Of a DNA stretch of 64,000 nt, positions 1-12,155 are shown piece by piece; position 1 is the stretch's first letter; every line of letters begins with the position of its first letter. The notes beneath the pieces were generated by a model. That model did not search any database and was not told the origin of the DNA. It saw nothing but the letters and a program-made list of their open reading frames with translations. A program made the position numbers and the translations under genes. The DNA is taken from positions 98,963,823-99,027,822 of the forward strand of contig NC_081552.1 in NCBI RefSeq assembly GCF_963082655.1. Reading direction: 5' to 3'. The stretch comes from Stomoxys calcitrans (taxonomy: Eukaryota; Arthropoda; Insecta; Diptera; Muscidae).

Positions 1-36
1 AACTCGGACCCAAGTTAACGCCGTTTTACTTGTTTT
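1..36 (-). repeat. Left-end fragment of a family C DINE element
   Basis: The stretch 'gttaacgccgttttacttgtt' near 14-36 is the inverse of the family C left terminus (acaagtaaaaaggcgttaa). It is cut by the window edge or decayed. Confidence 0.4.
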
Positions 37-59
37 GGTTTATAAACTTTTTATTTTGG

Positions 60-640
60 CGAAACTAAAAAGGATCAGGCTAGGAATTGTTTTTGGATAT
101 GCTTAAGATGTAAAATCGTTTTTATATGGGAGCAATATCAGATTAGAGACGATTTCAGAACATACATGGCATGTATTTCATCCATATTGAATAAGAATTG
201 CGCCATATAGAGGCTTAGAATGTAAAATCGGGAGGTTGAAGTTTTATTGGGTTATGGATAGTGAAACTACTTAGCAAGGAATTTCAAAATTTCATTCAAA
301 TCGGAAAAGCATTGGGCACCTTAGGGATCAAAGAGTAAAATCGGGAGATCGGTTTATACGAGAACTTTATACGGTTCTAGACCGATTGAGACTATATATG
401 ACAAGATGTTTGAAATAAATAAAGGATAAAAGAAAAGATTTGCTATGCTATATCCGACTCGGACCATAGTAGATGTCATTGTGTAAAATTTTAGCAAATT
501 CGAATAAGAATTGCGCCCTGTAGGGGCTCAAGATGTAAAATAGGGAGATCGGTTTATATGGGACCTGTATGGCGCTATAGACCGCTTCAGACCATATTTG
601 ACACGTGTGTTGAAGGTCATGGGAGAAGCCGTTGAACAAC
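60..640 (+). repeat. DINE internal monomers (A/B type), degenerate
   Basis: Repeated 'gtaaaatcgggagatcggtttatatggg' words occur near 110, 222, 335 and 534. Each is followed by 'accgattcagaccatat' and 'ttcagccaaattcggataagaattgcgcc' variants, which are the internal monomers of families A and B. No terminus is visible. The array ends where Jockey-type coding sequence begins. Confidence 0.65.
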
Positions 641-1640
641 ACTTTACTGAACACAAGAGATGGGTATTTATGTTTAAAGGCAAATCTTCAGTCACATTGT
701 TCACTACATACACGCATGAGGTGTGCAGGAAGCTGAAAGTGATGGTCGACGGAGTGACAATTCCGACCACCAAGTGTCCCAAAATACTTGGTGTCATATT
801 TGACAGCTCTACACATTCTCCCCACATGCCAGAGCAATTTGCGATAAAGTCAAAAGTAGAAACAAGGTCCTCAAGTCACTTGCCGCAGCACTTGGGGTGC
901 TGACAAAGAAACCTTGTTGACTACGTACAAAGCAATTGGCATGTCGGTGGTAAGTTATGCAGCGCCATTGTGACCTTCTCAGCTCTGTGAACTGCAGTGG
1001 AATCTGTCAGATTGCCGCCCTTCGAACTGCGATGGGCTGTCTCCTCAGTTCTCACGTGGACCACCTCCATCAGCGGACAAAGGTCCTACCCGTGCGAAAA
1101 CATAACCACATGCTATCTAAGCAATACATTCTGGGCTGTTATGGCAGCCCAAATCATCATCTTGTGGATAGTTATTCACCGACCAGAAGCCTTAAGAGAG
1201 ATCCACATAGTCGAGAGTTTGAGGTCCAGCGCTACAAGAAAGAACTTCGAGATCAAGCGGGCCGAGATAATATTCATGCAGACATGGCTGCAGATGCGTT
1301 ACGTAGCTACCGGGTGAATGTGGTCCTTGGAGACCGACCGCCTCCCATTGCACCCGAAAAAATTGACCTGCCACGGCAAACCAGAGTAGTTCTGGCTCAA
1401 TTACTATCCGGCAGATGCAGCACCTTCAATACCTACATAGCAATGATTGATGAAGGATATATGTCCCGATTGTAGCCAGGGACCACGATACACGACACCT
1501 GTTTAACTGCCCAGCCAGACCCACTCGTCTCAGACCCAGATCCCTGTGGACGCACCCCATCATAGTCGTAGAGTTTCTGGATCTGGACACTCAACAGAAT
1601 CAAGCAGACGAAAGGCAGAACACAACACACTGCTACAACA
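640..1640 (+). pseudogene. Jockey-type LINE, ORF2 C-terminal relic
   Basis: Conceptual translation with frame changes gives the end of a Jockey-like reverse transcriptase: the thumb segment KILGVIFDSS, then KETLLTTYKAIG, ALRTAMGCLL, VLGDRPPPIAPE, LPRQTRVVLAQLLSG, and a terminal Cys-His knuckle (CPDC...HLFNCPA) with LWTHPI. These are conserved landmarks of the C-terminal third of many arthropod Jockey ORF2 proteins. The open pieces lie at 687-903 and 957-1475, with at least three frame breaks and an internal stop. The catalytic palm and the endonuclease are absent, so this is a 5'-truncated dead copy. Confidence 0.8.
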
Positions 1641-1730
1641 AAAACAACCAGTTATGGGAAAGTTTGGATATCAACAAAATGCGAGTGCAATCTATCGAAA
1701 ATATTATAAGTTGCAATATGGCGAATTGTA

Positions 1731-2080
1731 CCAAGTAAAAGCGTTCTAAGTTCGGCCGGGACGAATCTTGGGAACCCACCATCATGGATTCTGTTAAAAA
1801 TTTATATGTACAAAATAAATTCAGCAGAAGGGCATTATTATATTCTACATACCGAACTACTGTCAAACCAGCAAAAATTAATGCTTCTAGTCACCTATTC
1901 GAGAGACGGGTTTATATGGGAGCTATACCAGGTTGTAGACCGTACTTGCCACAGATGTTGGAAGTCATAACACAACACTATGTGCATAATTTCAGCCAAA
2001 TCAGACAAAAATTGCCACTTCCAGGGGCTCAAGAAATCAAATCGGGAGATAGGTTTATATGGGAACCAGGGACATAGTCC
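1731..2080 (+). repeat. Family B DINE element, 3'-truncated
   Basis: It starts caagtaaaagcgttctaagttcgg with the left hairpin (one arm mutated) and 'ttgggaacccaccatcatgg', then has one and a half internal monomers. The (GGAC)n end is missing. Confidence 0.75.
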
Positions 2081-2406
2081 TCGGGCCCGAGCCCTCCTCA
2101 AAATGATTTTGTTTTAGGAAAAAATTGAAATAAAATTTATTCTAAACGAAATTTTCAATTACATTCTTTTTTCAAAATTTCATATTTATAATATTCTATA
2201 ATGACAATATTTTGCTGAGGTCAGAATCACATTAAAATTATTTTCCTAAGGACAAAATTGTAATAAAATGCTTAGTAAAATCTAAATTTTAATGACATTT
2301 TTTCTAAAAAAATTTTAATGATATTTTTCGAGAGACAAAATTGCAGCGTAATATTGCCTTATGACAAAACTTCAGCCCCGACCGGACCCCCCTCGAAATT
2401 ATTTTT
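2081..2406. other. AT-rich decayed sequence
   Basis: No reading frame or repeat family was recognised. Imperfect repeats of 'gacaaaattgtaataaaat'-like words suggest an old, diverged repeat. Confidence 0.4.
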
Positions 2407-2721
2407 TATACCCTCCATCATAGGATGGGGGTATACGAATTTCGTCATTCTGTTTGTAACACCTCGAAATATGCGTCTAAAACCCCATAAAGTATATATA
2501 TTCTTGATCGTCATGTCATTTTAAGTCGATCTAGCCATGTCCGTCCGTCTGTCCGTCCGTCCGTGTGTCGAAAGCAACTTTCCAAGGAGTAAAGCTAGCC
2601 GCTTGAAATTTTGCACAAATACTTTTTATCAGTGTAGGTCGGTTGGGATTATAATTGCTATATTATTGGAATAATATCAAGTTATGGTTCATTTTGGACC
2701 CATCCTATGGTGGAGGGTATA
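2407..2721 (-). repeat. Short DINE derivative with two right-type ends
   Basis: It is bounded by 23-bp inverted repeats (2407-2429 and 2699-2721, one mismatch), both of the type normally found only at the microsatellite end of family A. Inside, on the minus strand, are the mini-me core (tatatattcttgatcgt, gatctagccatgtccgtccg) and a (GTCY)n block at about 2537-2567. Confidence 0.75.
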
Positions 2722-2823
2722 AAAAAAGTGTAGAAACCATTTTTAAAAAAATGTTTAATAAGAAATACATATTTTTTTAAGCGGAATTTTCTTAAAAAAT
2801 TTGAAAGAAAAAATAAAAAAAAA

Positions 2824-3530
2824 TCAAGTAAAAAGGCGTTAAATTCGGCCGAGCCAAACTTTGGATGCCCACCACCTCGGGTATATATGTAAACCACATT
2901 TCGTCATAATCCGGTGAAAAATGCATTATTTATGCCCGCATAGCAACTTTATCGAGATATGGTCTTATTTGGACCAAATTCGACACGGATATTGAGTGGT
3001 CTATTAAGTACAAGTCATTGTTCAATTTTGTAGCACTAAATATTGGTCTTTTTGGTAGCCGTATTCAAATATAGACCGATGTAAACCATATATGACACGG
3101 ATGTCGCAAAGCCTAACATAAATCACTGTGTCGAATTTCAGCAAAATCGGATTATAAATGTGCCTATTATGGGGCCAAGATTTAAAATCTAGAGATCGGT
3201 TTATATGGCAGCTTTATCAAAATCTGAACCAATCTGGGCCAAATTGCAAAAAGATGTCGAAGGATCTAACACAACTCACAGTCCCAAATTTTGGCGAAAT
3301 AGGAGAATAAATGCGGCTTTTATGGGCCCAAATCTTTAGATCGAGAGATCGGTCTATATGGCAGCTATATCCAAATCTGGACCGATCTGGGCCAAATTGA
3401 AGAAGAATCGGCGGATCGGTCTATATGGTGGCTATTGTATATCAAGATATAGTCCGATATAGTCCATCTTTGAACTTAACCTGCTTACGGACAAAAAAAG
3501 AATCTGTGCAAAATTTCACACTCGAACCTC
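2824..3530 (+). repeat. Family C DINE element, 3'-truncated
   Basis: It starts caagtaaaaaggcgttaaattcggcc with 'gcccaccacctcggg', followed by about four monomers built on 'atcggtctatatggcagctatatc' and 'ccaaatttcagcaaaatcgg'. It breaks near 3530, before the microsatellite end. Confidence 0.75.
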
Positions 3531-3591
3531 GGTTTGCGAATTCTTCAGTGGTATTTGAAGATTTTATATGCGGTACTTACTGCCGGAAGGA

Positions 3592-3663
3592 TAGTTATCA
3601 CAACTACCGGTAATGGGAGTTAACACATCTACCGGTATGGCAGTTAACACATCTACCGGTAGG
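3592..3663 (+). repeat. Short tandem repeat of about 27 bp
   Basis: Two and a half copies of 'ctaccggtatggcagttaacacat'-type units. No link to a known element was seen. Confidence 0.6.
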
Positions 3664-4458
3664 GTTAATATGCTGTAAGAGTGTTGTGCTAACTCTTTGG
3701 TGGTACTGCAGAAAATAAAACGTTGTTGATACAAATGGCAGAAGCAAAATGAATTCATTTTTTTATGGAAATGATTGATGGAACTGATATATCGCTAAGT
3801 AGCATCTTCTTTTTATCCTTTTTGTTGTATCGCGGTTAAGATAGCTACTGAACTATGAAAATAACCAAACTGTGGTTCAAACAATTGAAATTGTTTCGAC
3901 ATTATTATCTTTTTGTACTTATAATCGAATTCCAACCAATGATTTCTCTGGGTGTATCCGCCACTAAAGAATGGGGGTGATACCCAACCTGGGCAATATG
4001 GGTTTCAAATTAAAGTTGTTAGCTAGTAGGTCCCGTAGGAAGGACCTACGGGATCTTGAGAATTTTAGACCCTCTTTAACCCTAGGTAATATGGATACCA
4101 AATGAAAGGTTTTAAGAAGCGACTATGGCGCTTTTTTCTAATTTTTATTTTTATCCAAAATTTAGGATGAAAAGGAGGAGAATGATGATGAGTATGAATG
4201 CATCAAATCGTCGGTGTAAAGGGAGCCAACATTAAATTTTTATTCCTGAGGGCATTAAAATGTGATTGCCAAATTCACGCGGCAATCCCTTGGTAGCGCC
4301 GACGACAATGGGTCACGAGAGGATCGTGTGGGCTTTGCCCATTAAATGGACTTCAGAATCTCTTTCCTGTGCTCAGAACTAGGGGTGCGCCCTATAAAGT
4401 TATTTTTTCCCCAATTTCCTTCTATTTCATTTGTATCACATCGTAATATTTATAATAA
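3664..4458. other. Unassigned sequence with a small hairpin
   Basis: No gene was recognised. There is a perfect 9-bp hairpin tcccgtagg/cctacggga at about 4031-4053. Words such as 'tggataccaaatgaaaggt' near 4088 resemble decayed family D monomers. Confidence 0.4.
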
Positions 4459-6510
4459 ACTAGCTGACCCGGGCCCGCTCCGCTGCTCCTTCTTTTACTT
4501 TATATAGAACAAAATTTTCCTTGGAATATTAATTTTCAACAATGAAAGAGCTTTTAGTGAAATACCATGCTACGAAAATAGTATATTGCTTGACTAACAG
4601 TTTAACAATATAAGTGCCTTTATCTGAAGCCCGTATGGTATTTATTGGTCTACGAATTTAAGTTTGGATATAAGGTGTACTCCATTCTTAAAATACTTCA
4701 TTTCAGGGTGATATTCTCATGATATCTGATTTAGGGGTGTTTTCGGGGGATAGGTGGTCCCCCAGACACTTGGCCCTGAAAAAATATCAGCATCGTGCTC
4801 TTCTCTCAAATACCATTTATTTAAACCCCATTGGTTTAGGGGATTTTACACGATGAGGCGTCCACAAGCACCAGGCCCCAAAATAGGCTATTAAATTCGT
4901 TTTCTAATCTCAAATACCTTTCATTTGAGCCACATATTGGTATGGTCGAAAAATGTTTACACTTTGGGTGGTGTTTTGGGGAACACAAATACCTTCATTT
5001 GAGCCCCATATTGCAATGGTCAGGAAAAAATTTGCTGTTTGTCCGGTATTTCAAGAAAGGGGTAGACCCCTAGAAAATTGGTCCCGAAAGTGGGTATCAA
5101 TTCTTGTTCTACCCCCCAATACCTTTCATTTAAGCTCCACATTGACATCGTCGGTAAATATGCCCGATTTGGGAGTGTTTTGCGGATTGGGTTGGTCCCC
5201 CAAACACTATTCCCGGAAAATATATCAGCAACGTATTCTATTCTCATATATCTATATACCATTATTTTGAACTCCATTTTGCCATTGGTCTCAAAATTGG
5301 ATATCAAATTCGTTTTCTAATCTCATTTAAACTCCTTATTGCAAAAGTGAACAAATATGTCCGGTTTGGGGTATTGGGCCTAACAACTATAAATATTTAG
5401 TTCCACTCTCTTAAGACCCAAATTGACTTGGTGAGCAAATTCGTCTTATTTGGGGGTTGTTATGGTTGTGGGACGTCCCCTAAACAGTTGGTCCCTAATG
5501 TTGATATCAGATACGTGGTCTACTCCCAAATTTCTATTCGCGGCAAACATGACCAGCTTGAGGGTTGTTTTGGGGGGATGGGCGGCCACTCAGTGAGTTG
5601 GCCTTGTAAATATATTTCGGATACGTGTTCTACTTAAAAACCCTCTTGTTTGAGCCTCATATTGCAATAGTCAGCCAATACTTCCTTTTCGGGTGGTGTA
5701 GACACTTTTCCCGAATATTGATATCAGATTCGTGCTTTACTCCCAAAGACCTTTCATTTAAGCCCCATATTGCCATAGTCGTAAATTTGTCACCTTTGGT
5801 GGATGTTTTTGGAGAGAGGCGGCCCCCCAGAACACTTGGTCCCGTATTTCGATATCAAATTCTAATTCTACTCTCAAATACCTTTTATTTAAGCCCCATA
5901 TTCCCATGATCAGTATATAAGTCCTGTTTGGGGGTGTTTTGGGGAAGGGGTCCACCCCTCAGAAACGTGGTCCAACATTTGAATATCATATTCGTATTCT
6001 ACTCGCAAGTACCTTTCATTTGAGTCCCATATTGCCATGGTCGGTAAATATGTCCGATTTAGGGGTGTTTTGGGGTTTGGGGTGGTCCCCCTAGTACTTG
6101 GTTCGACAAATGGATATCAGATACGTTTTCTTATCCTAAATACCTTACATTTGAGTCCCATATTGTCATGATTGGTCTAAATATATGTTTGGTAGGGTGG
6201 GGCGGCCCCCCTAGGTACCCCATCCGAAATTTCGATACCAAATTTTTATTTTTAGGGTACTTTATGAGAGCACACAAAATTTCGCTTAAATCGCACCACC
6301 CATCTTTGAGATCTGGCGTTTTTGAAAATTAGGGTAAGGGGAGGGTCCGCTCCCCCTTCAGATATCAAAAAATGTAGTACCCTATTTTCACTACGGGATC
6401 ATTATGCACCATCTGTGAAAATTGCAAGAAAATCGGTTCATCCGTTTCTGAGTCTATAGGAACACACAAACATACAAACAAACAAACAAACACAAATTGA
6501 TTTTTATATA
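4459..6510 (+). repeat. Family D element, long copy with ~130-bp monomers
   Basis: It starts ctagctgacccgggcccgctccgctgc and ends at a (caaa)n run followed by attgatttttatata. The body is an array of ~130-bp units carrying 'ctttcatttgagccccatattgccatggtc', 'ggtgttttgggg' and 'gatatcagattcgt'. The unique right part contains 'gagagcacacaaaatttcgcttaaatcgcaccaccc'. The start and end words recur in the copies at 23708-24823, 49736-51116 and 51117-53712. The class of this element is unknown to me; no coding region was seen. Confidence 0.75.
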
Positions 6511-6721
6511 TTGGGTTGCCCAAAAAGTAATTGCGGATTTTTTAGAAGTAAGTAAATGCATTTTTAATAAAACTTAGAATGAACTTTAATTAAATATACT
6601 TTTTTTACACTTTTTTTCTAAAGCAAGCTAAAAGTAACAGCTGATAACTGACAGAAGAAAGAATGCAATTACAGAGTCACAAGCTGTGAAAAAATTTTTC
6701 AACGCCGACTATATGAAAAAT
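6511..6721. mobile_element. Mariner-derived MITE, one end lost
   Basis: It begins at a TA (6509-6510) with the mariner terminal repeat ttgggttgcccaaaaagtaa and matches the copy at 34580-34814 as far as 'gccgactatatgaaaaat'. The opposite terminal repeat is missing. It is inserted exactly at the end of the D element. Confidence 0.82.
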
Positions 6722-7281
6722 ATAAGATATTCTCAATCGTCTGAGTACTCGAAGTCAACCTGGCAATATCCATCCGTTCAACAGGTAGACGACATCACGA
6801 TACCGTCGCACAGTGGGCAAAAAAATTGGAAATGTGTCTACAACTTTTTATCTGTAGACCTAAGCGTATCAAAATGTTCTAGACATTTGTAGAAGAGGAC
6901 AAAAGCTTTCAGGTACAGGGTGTCAAAGTTGACTAATTTGACTTCTCCGTCTTTCTGGGGGCTATGACTTTTGATCTACTGAATCGATTTGCACGATTTA
7001 GTACTCAAGATAAAGAGCTTGACGAGATCTACATAAATACGCATAATGTACCATGCTATCGTCTACCGTTAACGTGTTATGGGTTATATAATTTTAAAAT
7101 ATCAAAACTTCTACTTTGTTTTTTTTTTCGGTGTTTTTTAATAACTCCGTCAATCTTTAAACTATAAAGTTCAAATTTTATACAATTTGTGTACTGGCAT
7201 ATATGTATGCATAAAATAAAATCATAAAATCAATAATATCAATATTTTTAGTGGTTTAAAAACTGCATCGTTTTCAGTATG
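6722..7281. other. Unassigned AT-rich sequence
   Basis: Small open frames occur but none resembles a known protein. No repeat family was recognised. Confidence 0.4.
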
Positions 7282-8470
7282 AACAAGTAAAAAGGCGTTA
7301 AGTTCGGCTGGGCCGAACTTTGGATACCCACCACCTCGGGTATATATTTAAACCATCTTTCATCAAAATTCGGTGAAAATTTCATACCTTATGCCCCATA
7401 GTAGTTGTATCGAAATATGTTCCGACAAATAAGTACAGTAGCTATATCTAAAAATAAACCGATCTGAACCATATACGACATGGATGTCGAACAGCCTAAC
7501 GTAAGTCACTGTGTCAAATTTCAGTGAAATCGGATTATAAATGCGTCTTTTTTGGGGCCAAGACTTTAAATCGAGATATCAGTCTACATGGCAGCTATAT
7601 CTGATCCGATTAAGGCCAAGTTGCAGAGAAATGTCGAAGAGCCTAACACAAAGCACTGTCTCAAATTTCAGCGACATTGGACATTAAATGCGCCTTTTAT
7701 GCGCCCAAAACCTTAAATCGAGAAATCTGTCAATATGGCAGCTATATCCAAATTTCAACCGATTAGGGCCAAATTGAAGAAGGATGTCCAAGGGCCTAAG
7801 ACAACTCACTGTCCCAAATTTCAGCAAAATCGGATAATAAATGTGGCTTTTATGGGCTGAAGACCCTAAATCGGAGGATCGGTCTATATGGCAGCTATAT
7901 CCAAATCTAGACCGATGTGAGCCAAATTGACGAAGAATGTTGAAGGGCCTATCTCAACTCACAGTCCCAATTTTTAGCAAAATCGGATAATAAATGTGGC
8001 CTTTATGGGCCGAAGACCCTAAATCGGAGGATCGGTCTATATGGCAGCTATATCCAAATCTGGACCGATCTGGCCAAATTGAAAAAGGATATTGAAGGGC
8101 CTAAGACAACTCACTGTCCAAAATTTCGGCAAAATCGGATGTTAAATGTGGCTTTTATGAGCCTAATTCCTAAATCGGCGGATCGGTCTATATGGGGGCT
8201 ATATCAAAATATAGTCCGATATAGCCCATCTTCGAACTTAACCTGCTTATGGACAAAAAAAGAATCTGTGCAAAATTTCAGCTCAATATCTCTATTTTTA
8301 AAGACTGAAGCGTGATTTCAACAGACAGACGGACGGACATGTCTAAAACTTGTTAGATGTTTATGCTGATCAAGAATATATATACTTTATATGGTCGGAA
8401 ATGGATATTTCGATGTGTTGCAAACGGAATGACAAAATGAATATACCCCCATCCTTCGGTGGTGGGTATA
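7282..8470 (+). repeat. Family C DINE element, nearly complete
   Basis: The left end is acaagtaaaaaggcgttaagttcgg with the hairpin and ataccCACCACCtcgg. Several ~153-bp monomers follow (unit starts near 7876 and 8029). The right end has cagacagacggacggac, the core 'gatcaagaatatatatactttat' and ccttcGGTGGTGGGTATA. This is the best family C reference copy in the window. Confidence 0.85.
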
Positions 8471-8849
8471 AAAATATATATTTTGTCAAAAATTGCATTT
8501 TTGCTCAATTTCAGCGAAATCAGACAAAAATTGCGGCTTCCAGGGGCTCAAGAAGTCAAATCGGAAGATCGGTTTATATGGGAGCTATATCAGGCTTAGA
8601 CCATACTCGCCACATTTGTTGATAGTCATAACAAAATTCTACGTGCCCAATTTCAGCCAAATCGAACAAACATTGAGGCTTATAAAGGCTCAAGAAATCA
8701 AATTGGGAGATCGATTTATATGGGAGCTTCATCAGGTTATAGACCGATTTGGACCATACTTGGCACATTTGTTGAAAATCATAATTGAAAACTACATGCT
8801 GAATTTCAGCCAAGTCGGACAAAAATTGCGGATTGTAAGGGCTAAAGAG

Positions 8850-9929
8850 AACATCGGACACGCTCTGATGGAGAAAATCAGCAAGGGCAAGATTCATATT
8901 GCCTTAATTCAGGAGCCATGGACGACCCGGAACAAAGTCTCTGGACTAAACCATATCAACTACCAATTATTCTATGCTAACACAGGTACTCAGCCGAGGA
9001 CCTGCGTTATTTGTCATACAAATTTGAATTATATATTTTCCCCAGAGTTGCCAACGTCGGATGCAACAGTGGTGAGACAGTGAGACGGTGGAGCATACCT
9101 GGAATCACTTTATCTGCCTTTCGACTCTACGACACCTCCATCAACGTCGGAGCTGCAACTGCTGGTGAGGAAAGCGAAACAGACAGGAAACGAGGTGCTA
9201 ATAGGGTGCGATGCGAACTCTCACCGCATTTCGTGGAGAAGCACCAACACTAATAAGCGGGGCCAAGCCCTGGCAGAGTTATTGAGTACTAGGTCGTTAA
9301 TACTCTTAATACTATAACTTAATATTGGTAACACCTCTACCTTTGTTAATAGGATTAGGGAGGAGGTATTAGATGTGACGATATGTTCCGAAAATCTGAT
9401 CGATGATGTTCAGGATTGGAGGGTCTCCATGGAATACACTTTCTCTGACCATCGCTACATTAGGTTTAGAATAGCACCGCCAGCGCCGAATCCGATAAGC
9501 TTCCGGAATAAGACCAACTGGACAAAATTCGGAAGGCTACTTAAAAGAAGACTTGGACAAGATAATTTAGATTGTCCAAGTATAGAAGAGATTAACGAGA
9601 AAGTCAGCAGGATTACGACTGCACTGGTGGAATCCTTCGAAGATAGTTGTGCTCTTCGGGAGAGGAAATCAGCCCAAGAAAAACCCTGGATGACCGGGGA
9701 GATTCGCAATATTGGGAAAGAGGTCCGCAGACTTTTTAACAGAGCACGTCGTAAAAAAGCGGAAATTTATTGGGATGTGTATTACACACGGCTCAAGGAA
9801 TGCAATAAGATTACCAGAGCGGCAAAACGTGCCTCTTGTAAGCTTTTCTGCGAACAGGTCGATAGCGTTAATGATGCCGCCAAGATAAAAAAGTTTCTAT
9901 CAAAAACCATGTCCAAACTGAATTTTTAG
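8850..9929 (+). pseudogene. LINE endonuclease domain remnant (copy 1)
   Basis: Frame fragments show the apurinic-type endonuclease: IHIALIQEPWTT near 8896, LIGCDANSHRISWRSTN near 9200-9260 (the 'GCDANSHH..WGS' motif) and FSDHRYIRF near 9440-9465 (the SDH catalytic motif). At least two frameshifts and a stop cluster at 9250-9370 break it. The linker to the reverse transcriptase (9470-9929) stays open and is rich in charged residues. Confidence 0.8.
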
Positions 9930-9966
9930 TAGACGATATGGGGGTGAGAGCAGAGACAACGGAGGA

Positions 9967-11001
9967 ATGTTGACGCTTTTGATGAAAACCCATTTTCCAC
10001 AGGATACGAAGGGACTCACGGAGACACCAGAATTTTGGAATAATGAACTTGATCGAAGGTTTATAATAACGGAATTTATGGAGAAGGAATCCTTGAGGAG
10101 CTTCAAACCATTTAAGTCACCCGGACCTGATGGGATATTTCCGGCGTTACTACAGAAAGAGGTAGACTATCTGGGGTCTCGTCTGGGCAAAATTTTCACA
10201 GCGTGCCTAGGACTTTCATATACTCCGAAAGCCTGGCAGGAGGCAAGGGTGGTGTTTATACCTAAGCCCGGCAAGGCAAGTTATGCGACACCAAAGGCAT
10301 ACAGACCCATAAGGCTTACGTCCTTTCTACACAAAACCATGGAACGTATTGTGGACACCATGATAAAGAGTATGACATCCAGTGAACTGCTCAAATACAA
10401 ACAACATGCCTATGTCAAGGGAAGGTCGGTGGAGACTGCCCTGCAGTCTCCACCGACCTTGCCCGAGGTTGTGCCTAAAATAGAAAAATCGTTCGATGCC
10501 AAAACGTACACGCTGGCGGTATGCATTGACATCGAGGTGGCTTTTAACAATGAGCGGAGCGACACACTGATCCAATCCTTCGACCAGTACCGGGTGGACC
10601 AGGTCCTTAGGGACTGGATAAACCATATGCTAAGGAACAGGTGGATAAATTGTGTGTCCCTTGGCATAAATATAAGGGAGAAAGTGGTACAGGGCAATCC
10701 ACAGACGGGCATTTTATCACCACTTCTATGGGTGACTACCATAAATGACCTATTACGGATGCTGACTGGGGAGGGATTTGAACCCGTCTGCTACGCAGAC
10801 GATGTTATAATACTTCTAAGAGGTAAGGATCCGAACGAGCTATACAGAAGGGCCGAAAGGGTCTTGCATGTGGCATATGACTGGGCTAGACCCAGAGGTC
10901 TCATTGTTAACCCAGAGAATACTGAAATATGCCTGTTCACGAGGAAGACGAAGGTGGGCCAACTTAACGCGTTTCCTCAAGAAGACGATTTCGATATCTG
11001 A
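9967..11001 (+). pseudogene. LINE reverse transcriptase domain (copy 1)
   Basis: A 344-codon open frame carries the RT motifs in order: FKSPGPDGIFPALL (finger), FIPKPGKASYATPKAYRPI, CIDIEVAFNN (motif A; usual form LDIEGAFNN), VVQGNPQTGILSPLLW (motif B; usual QGxPQGG) and the catalytic YADD at 10792-10803. It shifts frame near 10980 into the thumb segment VKYLGVILDRKLNWKCHI (about 11006-11060). The ORF start is arbitrary because upstream coding is shifted. Confidence 0.85.
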
Positions 11002-11164
11002 CAAGGTCAAATACTTAGGTGTGATCTTGGACAGGAAACTGAATTGGAAGTGTCACATTCAGGAGCGTACTGAGAAGGCTCACAGATGTTGGGCACTATG
11101 TAGACGGGCCGTAGGCTCGAAATGGGGCCTGAATCCGAGGATAGTCCACTGGCTCTAGAGGAGC

Positions 11165-12155
11165 ATGATTAGACCAATTCTTACTTACGCCTCAGTAGTT
11201 TGGTGGACTGCTATGGAGAAAAAGTGCAACATAAGGACCATACAACAGGTTCAGAGAACATGTTGTCTTGGCATAAGCGGAGCGATGAGGACCACACCCA
11301 CTAGGGCACTGGAGACTATTCTAGATATCCGACCCATTTACATACAGATTAAGTGTGAGGCAGCCACTACGGCTATGAGACTCAAGGCGATGGGAGAATG
11401 GATTGAGGATGGGAGCAGCTCTTACCATCGCGGTATAATCGAGGCGACGATAGTAAACCTGGAAGGAAGTGAAAAGGTTTCCGAACCTTGAAATCGAGTG
11501 CGAGGCACTGCTGCCGTCTGCACAGTCTTGGATTGACAGAACCTAAGTATTGCCATTTGGAAGATCATGTTACACGGATGGATCAAAGCTAGAGGACAGA
11601 GTGGGCCTGGCGGTTTACATTAAAAACCGAGGGACTGAGATCTGTTTTAGACTGCCTGACCATAATACGGTCCTGCAGGCGGATATCCGGGAAATCACGG
11701 AATGCGTGAAGTGGTGTGGTGCTAACGCGAGGATGTCGAGTCTTAAAATCTTTACCAACAGTAAAATTGCCATAAGGGCAATAACAACCAGGACGGTAAG
11801 GTCACGAACAGTCTTGCAGTGTAAGAAGAAGATTAACGCCTTCTCTGAGGATGGGAAAATCCGCATCATTTGGGTGCCGGGCCATAACGGAGTAAGAGGA
11901 AATGAAAGGGCAGACGATTTGGCGGTGAAGGCCAGAGGACTGCCGTCAATAAACTTGGTTAACCCGAAGCCTTTCGGGTCGACGCAGTCCGAGTTAAGGG
12001 AGTGGGCGACGAACGCGCATGCAACATTGAGGAACAGCGAAACGGTCGGTAGGACGGCAAAAATCCTATGGGGGGATCCAGATCGCGAGAAGACGAGGCT
12101 ATTACTGAAAGGAAGCAAGAGGAGGCTTTCGCGGCCAACAGATACAAGTACTTAG
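11165..12155 (+). pseudogene. LINE RNase H domain and preceding connection (copy 1)
   Basis: A connection segment (RPILTYASVVWW, QRTCCLGISGAMRTTP) is followed after a frame break by RNase H. CYTDGSKLE (first Asp) and VPGHNGVRGNERAD (last acidic site) are present. The expected Glu in 'AEIRAI' is Asp (codon 11682-11684) and the expected Asp in 'FTDSKIA' is Asn (codon 11757-11759). The Cys-His knuckle seen in copies 2 and 3 is deleted near 12115. Confidence 0.8.

Noticed and set aside
11615..12118. 167-codon minus-strand frame
   Set aside because: It is a shadow of the plus-strand LINE RNase H domain.
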